A program made the position numbers and the translations under genes. The notes below the pieces were generated by a model, which was not told the origin of the DNA, searched no databases, and saw only the letters and a list, made by a program, of their open reading frames with translations. Positions 7,872 to 16,672 of a stretch of DNA of 64,000 nt are shown here, one piece after another (positions within the stretch are counted from its first letter, which is position 1; every line of letters begins with the position of its first letter). The DNA is taken from positions 1 through 64,000 of the forward strand of contig NZ_LFLT01000008.1 in NCBI RefSeq assembly GCF_001189955.1, in the 5' to 3' direction. Origin of the DNA: Herbaspirillum chlorophenolicum (GTDB lineage Bacteria > Pseudomonadota > Gammaproteobacteria > Burkholderiales > Burkholderiaceae_D).

Positions 7872-10529
7872 ATGAGCAAGACCCTCATCATTGCCGAGAA
7901 GCCCTCTGTCGCGAACGACATCGCGAAGACGCTCGGTGGCTTTACCAAGCACGATGAGTATTTCGAATCCGATGAATACGTCCTGTCGTCGGCAGTCGGC
8001 CACCTGCTTGAAATCGCGGTGCCCGAAGAGTACGACGTCAAGCGCGGCAAATGGAGCTTCGCCCACCTGCCGATGATCCCGCCGCACTTTGCGCTCAACC
8101 CGATCGCCAAGACCGAGTCGCGCCTGAAGGTGCTGTCCAAGCTGATCAAGCGCAAGGATGTGACCACCCTGATCAACGCATGTGACGCGGGCCGCGAGGG
8201 TGAGCTGATCTTCCGCCTGATTGCGCAATACACCAAGGCCAAGCAGCCGGTGAAGCGCCTGTGGCTGCAGTCGATGACGCCGGGCGCAATCCGCGACGGC
8301 TTCAAGCAGTTGCGCGACGATGAAGAAATGATGCCGCTGGCCAACGCCGCCCGCTGCCGCAGCGAGGCCGACTGGCTGATCGGCATCAACGGCACGCGCG
8401 CCATGACCGCCTTCAACTCCAAGGAAGGCGGCTTCTACCTGACCACCGTGGGCCGCGTGCAGACGCCGACCCTGTCGATCGTGGTCGAGCGCGAAGAGAA
8501 GATCAAGAAATTCGTTTCGCGCGACTATTGGGAAGTGCACGCCGAATTCGTCTGCGCCGCCGGCATCTACAAGGGCCGCTGGCTGGACAAGGCGCACAAG
8601 AAGGACGAAGCCGATCCCGAGAAGCGGCCGGAACGCCTGTGGGCGAAGGCGGCGGCGGATTCCATCGTGGCGGCCTGCCGCGACAAGGTCGGCACGGTCA
8701 CCGAGGAATCCAAGCCGACCACGCAAATGGCCCCCGGCCTGTTCGACCTGACCAGCCTGCAGCGCGAGGCCAACTCGCGCTTCGGCTTCTCGGCCAAGAA
8801 CACGCTGGGCCTGGCGCAGGCGCTGTATGAAAAGCACAAGGTGCTGACCTATCCGCGTACCGATTCGCGCCACCTGCCGGAAGATTACCTCGCCACCGTC
8901 AAGGACACGATGGAGGCGCTCTCGGAGAATAACAATTACCACCAGTTCTCCAAGCAGATCCTCAAGCAAGGCTGGGTCAAGCCCAACAAGCGCATCTTCG
9001 ACAACACCAAGATCAGCGACCACTTCGCCATCATCCCGACCACCCAGGTGCCCAAGAACCTGTCGGAGCCGGAACAGAAACTGTATGACCTGGTGACGCG
9101 CCGCTTCATGGCGGTGTTCTTCCCGGCGGCAGAGTTCCAGGTGACCACGCGCTTCACCGAAGTGTCGGGCCACCAGTTCAAGAGCGAAGGCAAGGTCATG
9201 ATCAATCCCGGCTGGCTGGCCATCTACGGCAAGCAAGTCGAGGAAGACGACAAGGACAAGGACGGCAGCGGCAACCTGGTTGCCGTGGCGCCGGGCGAGA
9301 AGGTCAAGACCGACAAGGTGGTGGCCAACGGTTTGGCGACCAAGCCGCCCGCGCGCTACACCGAAGCCACGCTGCTGTCGGCCATGGAAGGCGCCGGCAA
9401 GCTGGTCGATTCCGACGAGCTGCGCGAAGCGATGGCAGGCAAGGGGCTGGGCACGCCAGCCACGCGCGCGGCCATCATCGAAGGCCTGCTGAACGAAAAG
9501 TACCTGCTGCGCGAAGGCCGCGAAATGATGCCGACCGCCAAGGCCTTCCAACTGATGACGCTGTTGCACGGCCTGGGTGTGGATGAACTGACCGAACCCG
9601 AACTGACCGGCGAGTGGGAACACAAGCTGGCGCAGATGGAGCGCGGCAAGATCAGCCGCGAGGAATTCATGCGCGAGATCGCGCAGATGACCCAGATCAT
9701 CGTCAAGCGCGCCAAGGAATACGACAACGACACCATTCCGGGCGACTATGCGACGCTGCAGACGCCTTGCCCGAATTGCGGCGGCGTGGTCAAGGAAAAC
9801 TACCGGCGTTTTGCCTGCACCAAGTGCGAGTTCTCGATGACCAAGGTACCCGGCGGGCGCCAGTTCGAAATCGCCGAAGTGGAAGAGCTGCTGAAGAACC
9901 GCACCATCGGTCCGCTGCAAGGCTTCCGTTCCAAGATGGGCCGGCCGTTCGCCGCCATCCTGAAGATTTCGCGCGACGAGGAAATCAAGAACTACAAGCT
10001 GGAGTTCGACTTCGGCCAGAATGACGGCGAAGGCGAGGGCGGCGAGCCGGTCGATTTCAGCGAGCAGACGCCGCTGGGCGCTTGCCCCAAGTGCGCGTCC
10101 GGCGTCTACGAAATGGGCCTGGCCTACGTCTGCGAAAAGACCGTGGCCAAGCCCAAGGCCTGCGACTTCCGCAGCAGCCGCATCATCCTGCAGCAGGAGA
10201 TCCTGCCCGAGCAGATGGCCAAGCTCCTGAACGAAGGCAAGACCGACCTGCTGCCGGGCTTCATCTCGCAGCGTACGCGCCGGCCGTTCAAGGCCTTCCT
10301 GGTGCGCGGCAAGGACGGCAAGATCAGCTTCGAGTTCGAGGAGCGCAAGGCCAAGGCCCCCGCCAAGGGCAAGGCGGCTGCAGCAGAAGCAGACGATGGC
10401 GCCGATGAGGCAACGGCCAAGCCGGTGAAGAAGGCTGTGGCTACCAAGGCTACGGCTGCGAAGAAGCCCGCTGCGGCGAAGAAACCGCCTCTGAAGAAGG
10501 CGACGCCGAAGAAAGCCGCCAGCGCGTAA
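7872..10529 (+). CDS. topB: DNA topoisomerase III
   Basis: 885 aa type IA topoisomerase. The TOPRIM domain begins at MSKTLIIAEKPSVANDIAK and contains NACDAGREGELIFRL; the active-site tyrosine is Y327 in LTYPRTDSRHLP. The TopB-like insert with KISDHFAIIPT follows. Two C-terminal zinc-ribbon-like segments are seen (CPNC...CTKC near residues 635-655, and CPKC...C...C near 738-765). The last about 60 residues are a Lys/Ala/Pro-rich, histone H1-like tail ending KKATPKKAASA. The family decatenates single-stranded or hemicatenated DNA. The start at MSKT drops five codons of the longer frame. The downstream gene is convergent, across a terminator. Confidence 0.95.
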   Translation: MSKTLIIAEKPSVANDIAKTLGGFTKHDEYFESDEYVLSSAVGHLLEIAVPEEYDVKRGKWSFAHLPMIPPHFALNPIAKTESRLKVLSKLIKRKDVTTLINACDAGREGELIFRLIAQYTKAKQPVKRLWLQSMTPGAIRDGFKQLRDDEEMMPLANAARCRSEADWLIGINGTRAMTAFNSKEGGFYLTTVGRVQTPTLSIVVEREEKIKKFVSRDYWEVHAEFVCAAGIYKGRWLDKAHKKDEADPEKRPERLWAKAAADSIVAACRDKVGTVTEESKPTTQMAPGLFDLTSLQREANSRFGFSAKNTLGLAQALYEKHKVLTYPRTDSRHLPEDYLATVKDTMEALSENNNYHQFSKQILKQGWVKPNKRIFDNTKISDHFAIIPTTQVPKNLSEPEQKLYDLVTRRFMAVFFPAAEFQVTTRFTEVSGHQFKSEGKVMINPGWLAIYGKQVEEDDKDKDGSGNLVAVAPGEKVKTDKVVANGLATKPPARYTEATLLSAMEGAGKLVDSDELREAMAGKGLGTPATRAAIIEGLLNEKYLLREGREMMPTAKAFQLMTLLHGLGVDELTEPELTGEWEHKLAQMERGKISREEFMREIAQMTQIIVKRAKEYDNDTIPGDYATLQTPCPNCGGVVKENYRRFACTKCEFSMTKVPGGRQFEIAEVEELLKNRTIGPLQGFRSKMGRPFAAILKISRDEEIKNYKLEFDFGQNDGEGEGGEPVDFSEQTPLGACPKCASGVYEMGLAYVCEKTVAKPKACDFRSSRIILQQEILPEQMAKLLNEGKTDLLPGFISQRTRRPFKAFLVRGKDGKISFEFEERKAKAPAKGKAAAAEADDGADEATAKPVKKAVATKATAAKKPAAAKKPPLKKATPKKAASA

Positions 10530-10549
10530 TCGTCAGGCTGTTCAAAGAG

Positions 10550-10588
10550 AAAACCCTCGCGATGTGAATGGCGAGGGTTTTTTCTTTT
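10550..10588. terminator. Terminator between topB and xthA
   Basis: Stem AAAACCCTCGC / GCGAGGGTTTT with a 10-base loop and a T-rich tail on the plus strand. It lies between convergent genes. Confidence 0.88.
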
Positions 10589-10641
10589 GTGGTGCAAACG
10601 ATGCCGGGTTCCTGCGTCGTTATAGGCCGTAGCGCATCCGC

Positions 10642-11415
10642 TTACTTGTACACCACCGTCAACGGCGCATGGTCGGAGAAGCGCTGTTCCTTGTAGATCG
10701 CGGCGCTCTTTGCCGTGGAGGCGATGCCCTTGGTCGCCACGTGATAGTCGATGCGCCACCCCACGTTATTGGCCCAGGCCTGGCCACGGTTGCTCCACCA
10801 GGTGTAGGCGTCGCCGGTGGTTTCCGGATGCAGCAGGCGGTAGACATCGACCAGCCCCAGCTTGTCGAAGATGTGGGTCATCCAGGCGCGTTCTTCCGGC
10901 AGGAAGCCCGAATTCTTCTGGTTGTTCTTCCAGTTCTTCAGGTCGATTTCCTTGTGGGCGATGTTCCAGTCCCCGCAGATGACGATCTCGCGGCCACTCT
11001 TTTCCAGCGCCATCAGGTGCGGCAGGAACACTTCCATGAAGCGGAACTTGGCCTGCTGGCGTTCATCGCTGGATGAGCCGGACGGGGCGTACAGCGAAAT
11101 CACGGTGAGGTCGCCGAAGTCGCATTCGACATAGCGTCCTTCGTCGTCGAATTCGGTATTGCCGAAGCCGATGCGCACCGAGTCCGGCTCGCGCTTGCTG
11201 TAGACGCCCACGCCCGAATAGCCCTTTTTCTGGGCATAGTGGAAATGGCCGACATAGCCTTCGGGGGCCAGGAACTGTTCGGTCATGTCGGCTGCCTGGG
11301 CCTTCAATTCCTGGACGCAGACGAAATCGGGCGACTCCTTCTGCAGCCATTCGAAGAAACCCTTCTTGGCCGCGGAGCGGATGCCGTTGAGGTTGGCGGA
11401 GACGATTGTTGGCAT
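10642..11415 (-). CDS. xthA: Exodeoxyribonuclease III / AP endonuclease
   Basis: 257 aa member of the exonuclease III/EEP family, acting on abasic sites and 3' ends in base excision repair. Visible motifs: ANLNGIRSAAKKGFFEWL (Asn metal ligand), VCVQELKAQ (catalytic Glu), ISLYAPSGSS, ICGDWNIAHKEIDLKNWK (Asp/Asn pair), and the C-terminal RIDYHVATKGI ... FSDHAPLTVVY (Asp-His). The start is at MPTIVSANLNG, the family N-terminus; 17 upstream codons are rejected. It is divergent from pyrE across 148 bases. Confidence 0.95.
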   Translation of the reverse strand: MPTIVSANLNGIRSAAKKGFFEWLQKESPDFVCVQELKAQAADMTEQFLAPEGYVGHFHYAQKKGYSGVGVYSKREPDSVRIGFGNTEFDDEGRYVECDFGDLTVISLYAPSGSSSDERQQAKFRFMEVFLPHLMALEKSGREIVICGDWNIAHKEIDLKNWKNNQKNSGFLPEERAWMTHIFDKLGLVDVYRLLHPETTGDAYTWWSNRGQAWANNVGWRIDYHVATKGIASTAKSAAIYKEQRFSDHAPLTVVYK

Positions 11416-11563
11416 GTTCTGATCCTGCAAAGTAAGGTCGGTAGCATAACCGATAGGGCGTTTCATTTAAAATGTCGGTCAGATTTTGCTGCGCGCCGGA
11501 ATTGCCAATTGGAAAACATCAGGCGCGCCAGCCTTCGACTTCACTTTTCCCCGGGAATGTATT

Positions 11564-12223
11564 TTGAGCAATTTGAGACAGGAATTCATTGAATTCGCCG
11601 TGTCGGCCGGCGTGCTGCGCTTTGGCGAATTCGTCACCAAGGCAGGCCGTACCTCGCCTTATTTCTTCAACGCCGGCCTGTTTTCCGAAGGCGCGACCCT
11701 GGCCCAGGTGGCGCGCTTCTATGCGCAGACCCTGGCCGACGCCGGCATCGAATACGACATGCTGTTCGGCCCCGCCTACAAGGGCATCACCCTGGCCTCG
11801 GCGACTGCGGTCGCACTGGCCGGCATGGGCCGCAATGTGCCGTTCGCCTTCAACCGCAAGGAAGCCAAGGACCACGGCGAAGGCGGCACCATCGTCGGCG
11901 CCAAGCTGCAGGGCAAGGTCGTGATCATCGACGACGTGATTTCTGCCGGTACCTCGGTGCGCGAGTCGGTGGACATGATTCGCGCTGCAGGCGCCACGCC
12001 GTGCGCAGTGCTGATCGCACTCGACCGTATGGAACGTTCCGGCAAGGATGACGCACTGTCCGAGCTCTCGGCGGTGCAGGAAGTGGCGCGGGAATACGGC
12101 ATGCCGGTCATCTCCATCGGCAACTTGAACGACCTGTTCGAGTACATCTCCAACGGTGGCGATGCGCGGTTGACGCAGCACAAGGATGCTGTGGCGGCGT
12201 ATCGCACGCGCTACGGCGTCTGA
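11564..12223 (+). CDS. pyrE: Orotate phosphoribosyltransferase (TTG start)
   Basis: 219 aa. Converts orotate and PRPP to OMP in de novo pyrimidine synthesis. The PRPP-binding motif [13 protein letters not shown] is present, as are [18 protein letters not shown] at the N-terminus and [11 protein letters not shown]. The conserved start ([15 protein letters not shown]) is reached only with TTG at 11564, preceded by GGGAATG; the next ATG upstream in this frame would add 26 unrelated residues. A terminator follows immediately. Confidence 0.94.
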   Translation: MSNLRQEFIEFAVSAGVLRFGEFVTKAGRTSPYFFNAGLFSEGATLAQVARFYAQTLADAGIEYDMLFGPAYKGITLASATAVALAGMGRNVPFAFNRKEAKDHGEGGTIVGAKLQGKVVIIDDVISAGTSVRESVDMIRAAGATPCAVLIALDRMERSGKDDALSELSAVQEVAREYGMPVISIGNLNDLFEYISNGGDARLTQHKDAVAAYRTRYGV

Positions 12224-12263
12224 CCGGATCGGCCTGGCGGGTTCAGGCAAGCGCTCCAAATGG

Positions 12264-12296
12264 AAACGGCTGCATCGGATGATGCAGCCGTTTTTT
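12264..12296. terminator. Bidirectional terminator after pyrE
   Basis: Stem AAACGGCTGCATC / GATGCAGCCGTTT, loop GGAT, T-run on the plus strand. The downstream membrane-protein gene is convergent. Confidence 0.92.
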
Positions 12297-12323
12297 CTTG
12301 GGCGTGCCGCTGGCGGCGGAATT

Positions 12324-12821
12324 TTAGAGCGGGCGGATGGCGCCGCCCACGTTATGCCGCTGCAGCCGGTCATCCAGCTCGCCGAGCTGGGCCGCCACCG
12401 CGTTCTCGGTCTGCTCCACGCGCAGGCCGATGTCCTTTTGCAGGGTCTCCAGCCGCTGCGCCAGCAAAGCCTGTTGCTCGGTCTGGCGCTGGTTCAGTTG
12501 CTCCAGTTCGCTCTTCAGATAGCCGCGCAGGTCGGTGAAGCGCGAATGCTCGGCCTGGTCAGCCAGGTCGCGTTGCGTTTCCAGTTGCTTGGTCAGGCGC
12601 CGGCTCTCCAGCAATATGCTGGTTTGCAGCGCCAGGATGTAGAGCAGGAAAAAGGCCGTCAGCACCACCGTCACGCCCAGCATGACCAGGCCCAGCGGCG
12701 CCTGGAAATCGGTGTAGATCAGCGACAGCGTGGTCGGCGCCACGAAGGCGGTCCAGTTGACGGCGGCGAAGATGGCGACCAGCGCCAGCAGAACGATGAG
12801 GAAAATAGTCCGGAATCTCAT
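12324..12821 (-). CDS. LapA-like inner-membrane protein with C-terminal coiled coil
   Basis: 165 aa. Two membrane segments (about residues 3-22 and 42-66: TIFLIVLLALVAIFAAVNW and LGLVMLGVTVVLTAFFLLYIL) with a short loop, followed by a long charged helix rich in Glu/Gln/Arg (residues 75-155) likely to form a coiled coil. The arrangement matches LapA-domain proteins (YciS-like), which in enterobacteria help control LPS assembly; the coiled-coil extension is longer than usual. A strong AGGAGG precedes the ATG at 12821. The upstream 250 bases carry a REP-like element. Function is inferred from topology only. Confidence 0.65.
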   Translation of the reverse strand: MRFRTIFLIVLLALVAIFAAVNWTAFVAPTTLSLIYTDFQAPLGLVMLGVTVVLTAFFLLYILALQTSILLESRRLTKQLETQRDLADQAEHSRFTDLRGYLKSELEQLNQRQTEQQALLAQRLETLQKDIGLRVEQTENAVAAQLGELDDRLQRHNVGGAIRPL

Positions 12822-12992
12822 TGCAGCCTCCTGTTTTGGGTTTGTTTGCAGGCACGCAATTGCGAGTGTAGCAGGCGGAATTGCGATCGCGACCAACCTT
12901 GCCAGACAGGCAAGATGAACCGATTGGACTGCGAGGGGAGGAGGGATGTTCCTTCGGAGGCAACGAATGTTGCCAATCCGAACATATTTTTA

Positions 12993-13068
12993 GTTGCCGG
13001 TCATCCCGGAGAAAGCCGGGATCAGCGGTTTTCTCCGGAATGACGGGAATGGATGACCGGACCGGCAA
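12993..13068. repeat. REP-like composite hairpin element
   Basis: Nested inverted repeats: outer arms TTGCCGGTCATCC and GGATGACCGGaccGGCAA, and inner arms such as CCCGG/CCGGG around GAGAAAG. The core GTCATCCCGG-nGAAAn-CCGGGA recurs in the opposite orientation at 51181-51212. It separates two minus-strand genes and may terminate the dioxygenase transcript. Confidence 0.65.
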
Positions 13069-13070
13069 TA

Positions 13071-13961
13071 TCAGCGCGGCACGTCGCCTTCCACCGTGGT
13101 GCGGTACAACGTGCGGCGCAAGTGCTGGGGCGTGATGGCGGCGTAATGCTGGGTGCTGCGGTTGTCCCAGAACACCATGTCGTGCGGCTGCCAGCGATGG
13201 GTATAGACGTTCTCCGTCCGCGTGATGTGGGCATGCAGTTCCTTGAGCAGTGCGTCGCTCTCGTCGCGTGGAATGCCGACGATATGCGAAGTGAAGCCTT
13301 CGCTGACGAACAGGATCTTGCGCCCGCTTTCGGGATGCGTGGTAACCACCGGATGCTCGACCGGTGGCACTTCGTCTATCTGCTTTTGCGTCAGCTCGGC
13401 GCGCCACGGCGAGAGTTTGCGCAGACGCTCGTAGCGGTAGACGTAGGAGTGCACCGCGCGCTTTCCTTCCAGCAGCTTTTTGGTTGCGGCCGGCAGCGTA
13501 TCCCAGGCGTCGGCGGTATTGGCGTACAGCGTGTCGCCGCGCTCGGCGGGCAGTTCCTGCGAATGCAGCAGCGCACCCAGGCTGGGTTTGGGCATGTAGG
13601 AAAGATCCGAATGCCAGTCGGCGCCGGCATCGACCAGGCCGATCGGTTTGCCGTCTTCCACCACGTTGGAGACGATCAGGATTTCGGGATGGTTCTTCAG
13701 GTGGAAGCGGTTGAGCACATGCACCTGCAGCGGGCCGAAGCGGCGGCTGAATTCAATATGCTGTTCGGGCGTGATGCGCTGGTCGCGGAAGACCACCACG
13801 CCATGTTCGACGAAGGCGCTGCGGATGCGCGCCAGTTCGGCGTCGGAGACGTCGTGGTTCAGATCCAGGCCGATGATCTCGGCCCCCAACGGTCCACCGA
13901 ATGGACGAATCTCGACCTGCTGGTGCGCACGCGGCGCGCTTTCCAAAGTGGCAACTGACAT
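13071..13961 (-). CDS. TauD/TfdA-family Fe(II)/2-oxoglutarate dioxygenase
   Basis: 296 aa. The iron triad is visible as WHSDLSY (HxD) and DNRSTQHYA (distal His), with the 2-oxoglutarate-binding arginine in the C-terminal RRTLYRTTVEGD. The N-terminus has GPLGAEIIGLDL, typical for taurine and 2,4-D type dioxygenases. Substrate cannot be told from sequence; alkylsulfonates, aromatic ethers and others are possible. The start at MSVATLES has a GGAGGAG site at correct distance. No transporter or sulfur gene is adjacent. The plus-strand cupin gene starts divergently 185 bases away. Confidence 0.86.
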   Translation of the reverse strand: MSVATLESAPRAHQQVEIRPFGGPLGAEIIGLDLNHDVSDAELARIRSAFVEHGVVVFRDQRITPEQHIEFSRRFGPLQVHVLNRFHLKNHPEILIVSNVVEDGKPIGLVDAGADWHSDLSYMPKPSLGALLHSQELPAERGDTLYANTADAWDTLPAATKKLLEGKRAVHSYVYRYERLRKLSPWRAELTQKQIDEVPPVEHPVVTTHPESGRKILFVSEGFTSHIVGIPRDESDALLKELHAHITRTENVYTHRWQPHDMVFWDNRSTQHYAAITPQHLRRTLYRTTVEGDVPR

Positions 13962-14145
13962 GCCCGCTCCTCCATGATCGGCAATGGCTGCAGGCTGCGA
14001 CATGATCGCTCAGGCAGCTCCGGCAGCAAAAAACACTTATTACAACGCCTGCCGGACGAGGGGACAAGGAACAAGAACGCATATCGATATGCGTGCAGCG
14101 TTGCCGGCGACAGCCGCTGTGGCCGGCGGCGCTACAATAGCGCCG

Positions 14146-15063
14146 ATGAAACAGACCGCTTCCGACTCCTCTGCCGACGCCAGCCAGCGCCCCGCACGTC
14201 CGCTGCCGCCGCGCCCTGCGGTGGTGGCGCTGTTGCCCGAGGAGGCGGCGGCACGCAAGCAGGACAAGGAAAGGCGCGATGCGCAGGTTCGCGGCGTGGA
14301 GTCCATTGCCGCGATGCGCGCGGCCATCCGCCAGGCCAGCGCCCGTCTGCCGGTGCTGGCCGACATCCCGCGCCTGGGTCCGATGAAGACGGCGGCGTTC
14401 CGTCAGCGGGCCGCCGCTGGCCTACCCTTCATCATGACCGGCATGGCTACGAGCTGGCCGCTATCCACACTGACGGTGGCCACGCTGCGCGCCCGTTTCG
14501 GCGCACTGGCGGTACGGGCGCGCGTAGGTGACTACATCAATACCGCCTTCGCCCCGGACCGGGCCATGCAGGACATGCGGCTGCTGGACTACCTGGACCA
14601 GGTGGAGCGCGACCCCGGCGACCTGCCGCCCTACCTCGGCAACCTGGAATTGCGTGAACTCAATGCGCTGTGCCACTGGCCCAACTTCTTCGACAAGATG
14701 GGACCGCCGCGCTTCTGGATCGGCCCGGCCGGCACCGTGACGCCACTGCATTGCGACTATGACGACAATGTCTTCACGCAGATCTGGGGCAGTAAGCGCA
14801 TCTGGCTGGCGCCGCCGCATCACGATCAATATCTCTATCCACGCGAGGCCAATGCCATCCTGTTCGGCTCGCCCTTCGATCCGGACCATCCCGACCTGGA
14901 ACGCTTTCCGCTGGCGTGCCAGGCCGCGCTGGTGGACTGTGTGATGCAACCGGGCGAGATGCTGTACCTGCCGGCAGGCTGGTATCACCAGGTCAGCTCG
15001 CTGAGCTTCTCGCTGTCATGCAATCGCTGGGCGCGTGGGCGGCCGCTGGTGCTGGGGACGTGA
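14146..15063 (+). CDS. Cupin-like / JmjC-domain protein
   Basis: 305 aa. The first about 50 residues are Pro/Ala/Arg-rich and probably disordered. The rest is a cupin-8/JmjC-type domain with PLHCDYDDNVFTQIWG (HxD iron pair), LAPPHHDQYLYP, and a distal histidine in LYLPAGWYHQVSSL. Such proteins are Fe(II)/2-oxoglutarate-dependent hydroxylases, often of proteins. The start at MKQTASDSS is chosen; upstream sequence in frame lacks conservation features. It is convergent with the MocR gene, whose stop is 5 bases away. Substrate is unknown. Confidence 0.8.
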   Translation: MKQTASDSSADASQRPARPLPPRPAVVALLPEEAAARKQDKERRDAQVRGVESIAAMRAAIRQASARLPVLADIPRLGPMKTAAFRQRAAAGLPFIMTGMATSWPLSTLTVATLRARFGALAVRARVGDYINTAFAPDRAMQDMRLLDYLDQVERDPGDLPPYLGNLELRELNALCHWPNFFDKMGPPRFWIGPAGTVTPLHCDYDDNVFTQIWGSKRIWLAPPHHDQYLYPREANAILFGSPFDPDHPDLERFPLACQAALVDCVMQPGEMLYLPAGWYHQVSSLSFSLSCNRWARGRPLVLGT

Positions 15064-15068
15064 CAGTG

Positions 15069-16571
15069 CTAGCGGCGGCTGCGTAGCGATGCGCGCTGCA
15101 GCCGCGCCACCGCCCGCACCAGTTCATCGGGCGACATCGAGGCAAATCCCAGCCGCAATCCATTGATGGATTCTCCCTGCGGCGAGAACTGGCTGCCGCT
15201 GCGCACGAACAAGCCCTCGCCGATCGCCTGCCGGGCCAGGGCATCGACATCGATGTCGTCGCAGAAGGTCACCCACAGTGCCAGTCCGCCCTCGGGAACG
15301 CGGGTGGAGATGCGGTCGCCGAAGCTGCGTTGCAGGCAGTCCAGCAATACTTCCTGGCGCTGGCGATAGTGCTTGCTGCTGCGCCGGACATGACGTCGCA
15401 GTTCGCCATCGGCAATGAGCTCGGCCAGCATCTTCTGCAGGATGGCATCGCCGTGGGTGGCCAGCAGGTACTGGTTGCTCTCCAGGGTGGCAACCAGGTT
15501 CTCGGGGCCGACCACGAAGCCGCAGCGAAAGCTCGACCCCAGCAGCTTGGAGAGCGAACCGACATAGATCACATGGCGCTGCCGCGGATCGCTGGCAAGC
15601 GGCGCGTAGGGGCGCCCTGTGAAATGGTATTCGTGGTCATAGTCTTCCTCGATGATGGAAAAGCCATGCCGGGCCGCCAGGGCCAGCAGCTTTTCCCGGC
15701 GGTCGGCGCGCAGGCTCACCGTGCTGGGGAACTGGTGGTGCGGCGTGAGGTAGATGAAGCGGATGGGGCGATGCCGGCACAGGGTGTCGACCTGTTCCAC
15801 CTGGCAGCCATGGGCATCGATATCCACCACTTCCACGCGCGCGCCCAGCGCCTGGAAGATGGCCCAGGCCGGCGGATAGCTGAGTCGCTCCACCACTACC
15901 GTATCGCCCGGCCGTATCAGTGCGGCGGCCGCCAGGTGCAGGGCCATCTGCGTGCCCTGGGTCAGGCAGATGTTGGAGGGCGACACCGCCAGCGCGCGCG
16001 TGGCGCCCAGCATCGCGGCCAGGGCCACGCGCAATTGACTGGCCGACTCCAGGTTGCCATAGCGCACGCGGCCATTGCGCAAGCCCTCGCGAAGGGCACG
16101 GCGATAGTGGCGGTGCAGGATGGCTTGAGGCAGCAGGCGGTGGTCCGGCGAGCCATTGTCGAAGTACATCATGCAATGGTCCCGCATTGCACCCTGCGGC
16201 GGCAGCTCGTTGAAATACGCCGGCAGGGACAGTGCCTGCAATGGTGGCGCAAACAGGCGATCCTGCCGCCCGGCGAGCGTGTCGCTTGCATGGACCGCGC
16301 CACGATCAAAGGCGCTGCTGACAAAGGTGCCGCTGCGCTCGCGGCTGACCAGCCAGCCTTTGATGGCTGCTTCCTCATAGGCCACGATGACGGTCTTGCG
16401 GTTTACGCCCAGCATGGCGGCCATCTCGCGGGTTCCCGGCAGTGCCGTGCCGGGATGCAGGCGGCCATCGCCGATGGCGCGCGCCAGGCCGGACACGATG
16501 TCGCGGTAAGAGATGCCCGCACCGGCATTGCCCAGGTCGAGCAGCAGGCGCCAGTGTCTGATCTGGACCAT
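15069..16571 (-). CDS. MocR/PdxR-family transcriptional regulator (GntR HTH + aminotransferase domain)
   Basis: 500 aa. An N-terminal GntR winged helix (ISYRDIVSGLARAIGDGRLHPGTALPGTREMAAMLGVNRKTVIVAYEE region, residues about 20-70) is joined to a fold-type I aminotransferase domain with the PLP lysine in VGSLSKLLGSSFRCGF. MocR proteins use PLP or a PLP-bound amino acid as ligand and usually control the neighbouring divergent gene; here that is the reductase-M24 fusion, 101 bases away. This suggests, by inference, that the fusion acts on an amine, amino acid or vitamin B6-related compound. Confidence 0.9.
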   Translation of the reverse strand: MVQIRHWRLLLDLGNAGAGISYRDIVSGLARAIGDGRLHPGTALPGTREMAAMLGVNRKTVIVAYEEAAIKGWLVSRERSGTFVSSAFDRGAVHASDTLAGRQDRLFAPPLQALSLPAYFNELPPQGAMRDHCMMYFDNGSPDHRLLPQAILHRHYRRALREGLRNGRVRYGNLESASQLRVALAAMLGATRALAVSPSNICLTQGTQMALHLAAAALIRPGDTVVVERLSYPPAWAIFQALGARVEVVDIDAHGCQVEQVDTLCRHRPIRFIYLTPHHQFPSTVSLRADRREKLLALAARHGFSIIEEDYDHEYHFTGRPYAPLASDPRQRHVIYVGSLSKLLGSSFRCGFVVGPENLVATLESNQYLLATHGDAILQKMLAELIADGELRRHVRRSSKHYRQRQEVLLDCLQRSFGDRISTRVPEGGLALWVTFCDDIDVDALARQAIGEGLFVRSGSQFSPQGESINGLRLGFASMSPDELVRAVARLQRASLRSRR

Positions 16572-16672
16572 GTGAAATTCTCAAAACTGGAGGTATTGGA
16601 GGGTCCTATTCTAGCTGCACAATCCGTTCATCGGTGACAGGCCGTTGCGGCATATGGACAAGGGAGAAACGT

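Noticed and set aside
7719-9920. Very long open frame (733 codons) antisense to topB
   Set aside because: It mirrors the high-GC third-position pattern of topB, has no ribosome site or domain, and topB is unambiguous.
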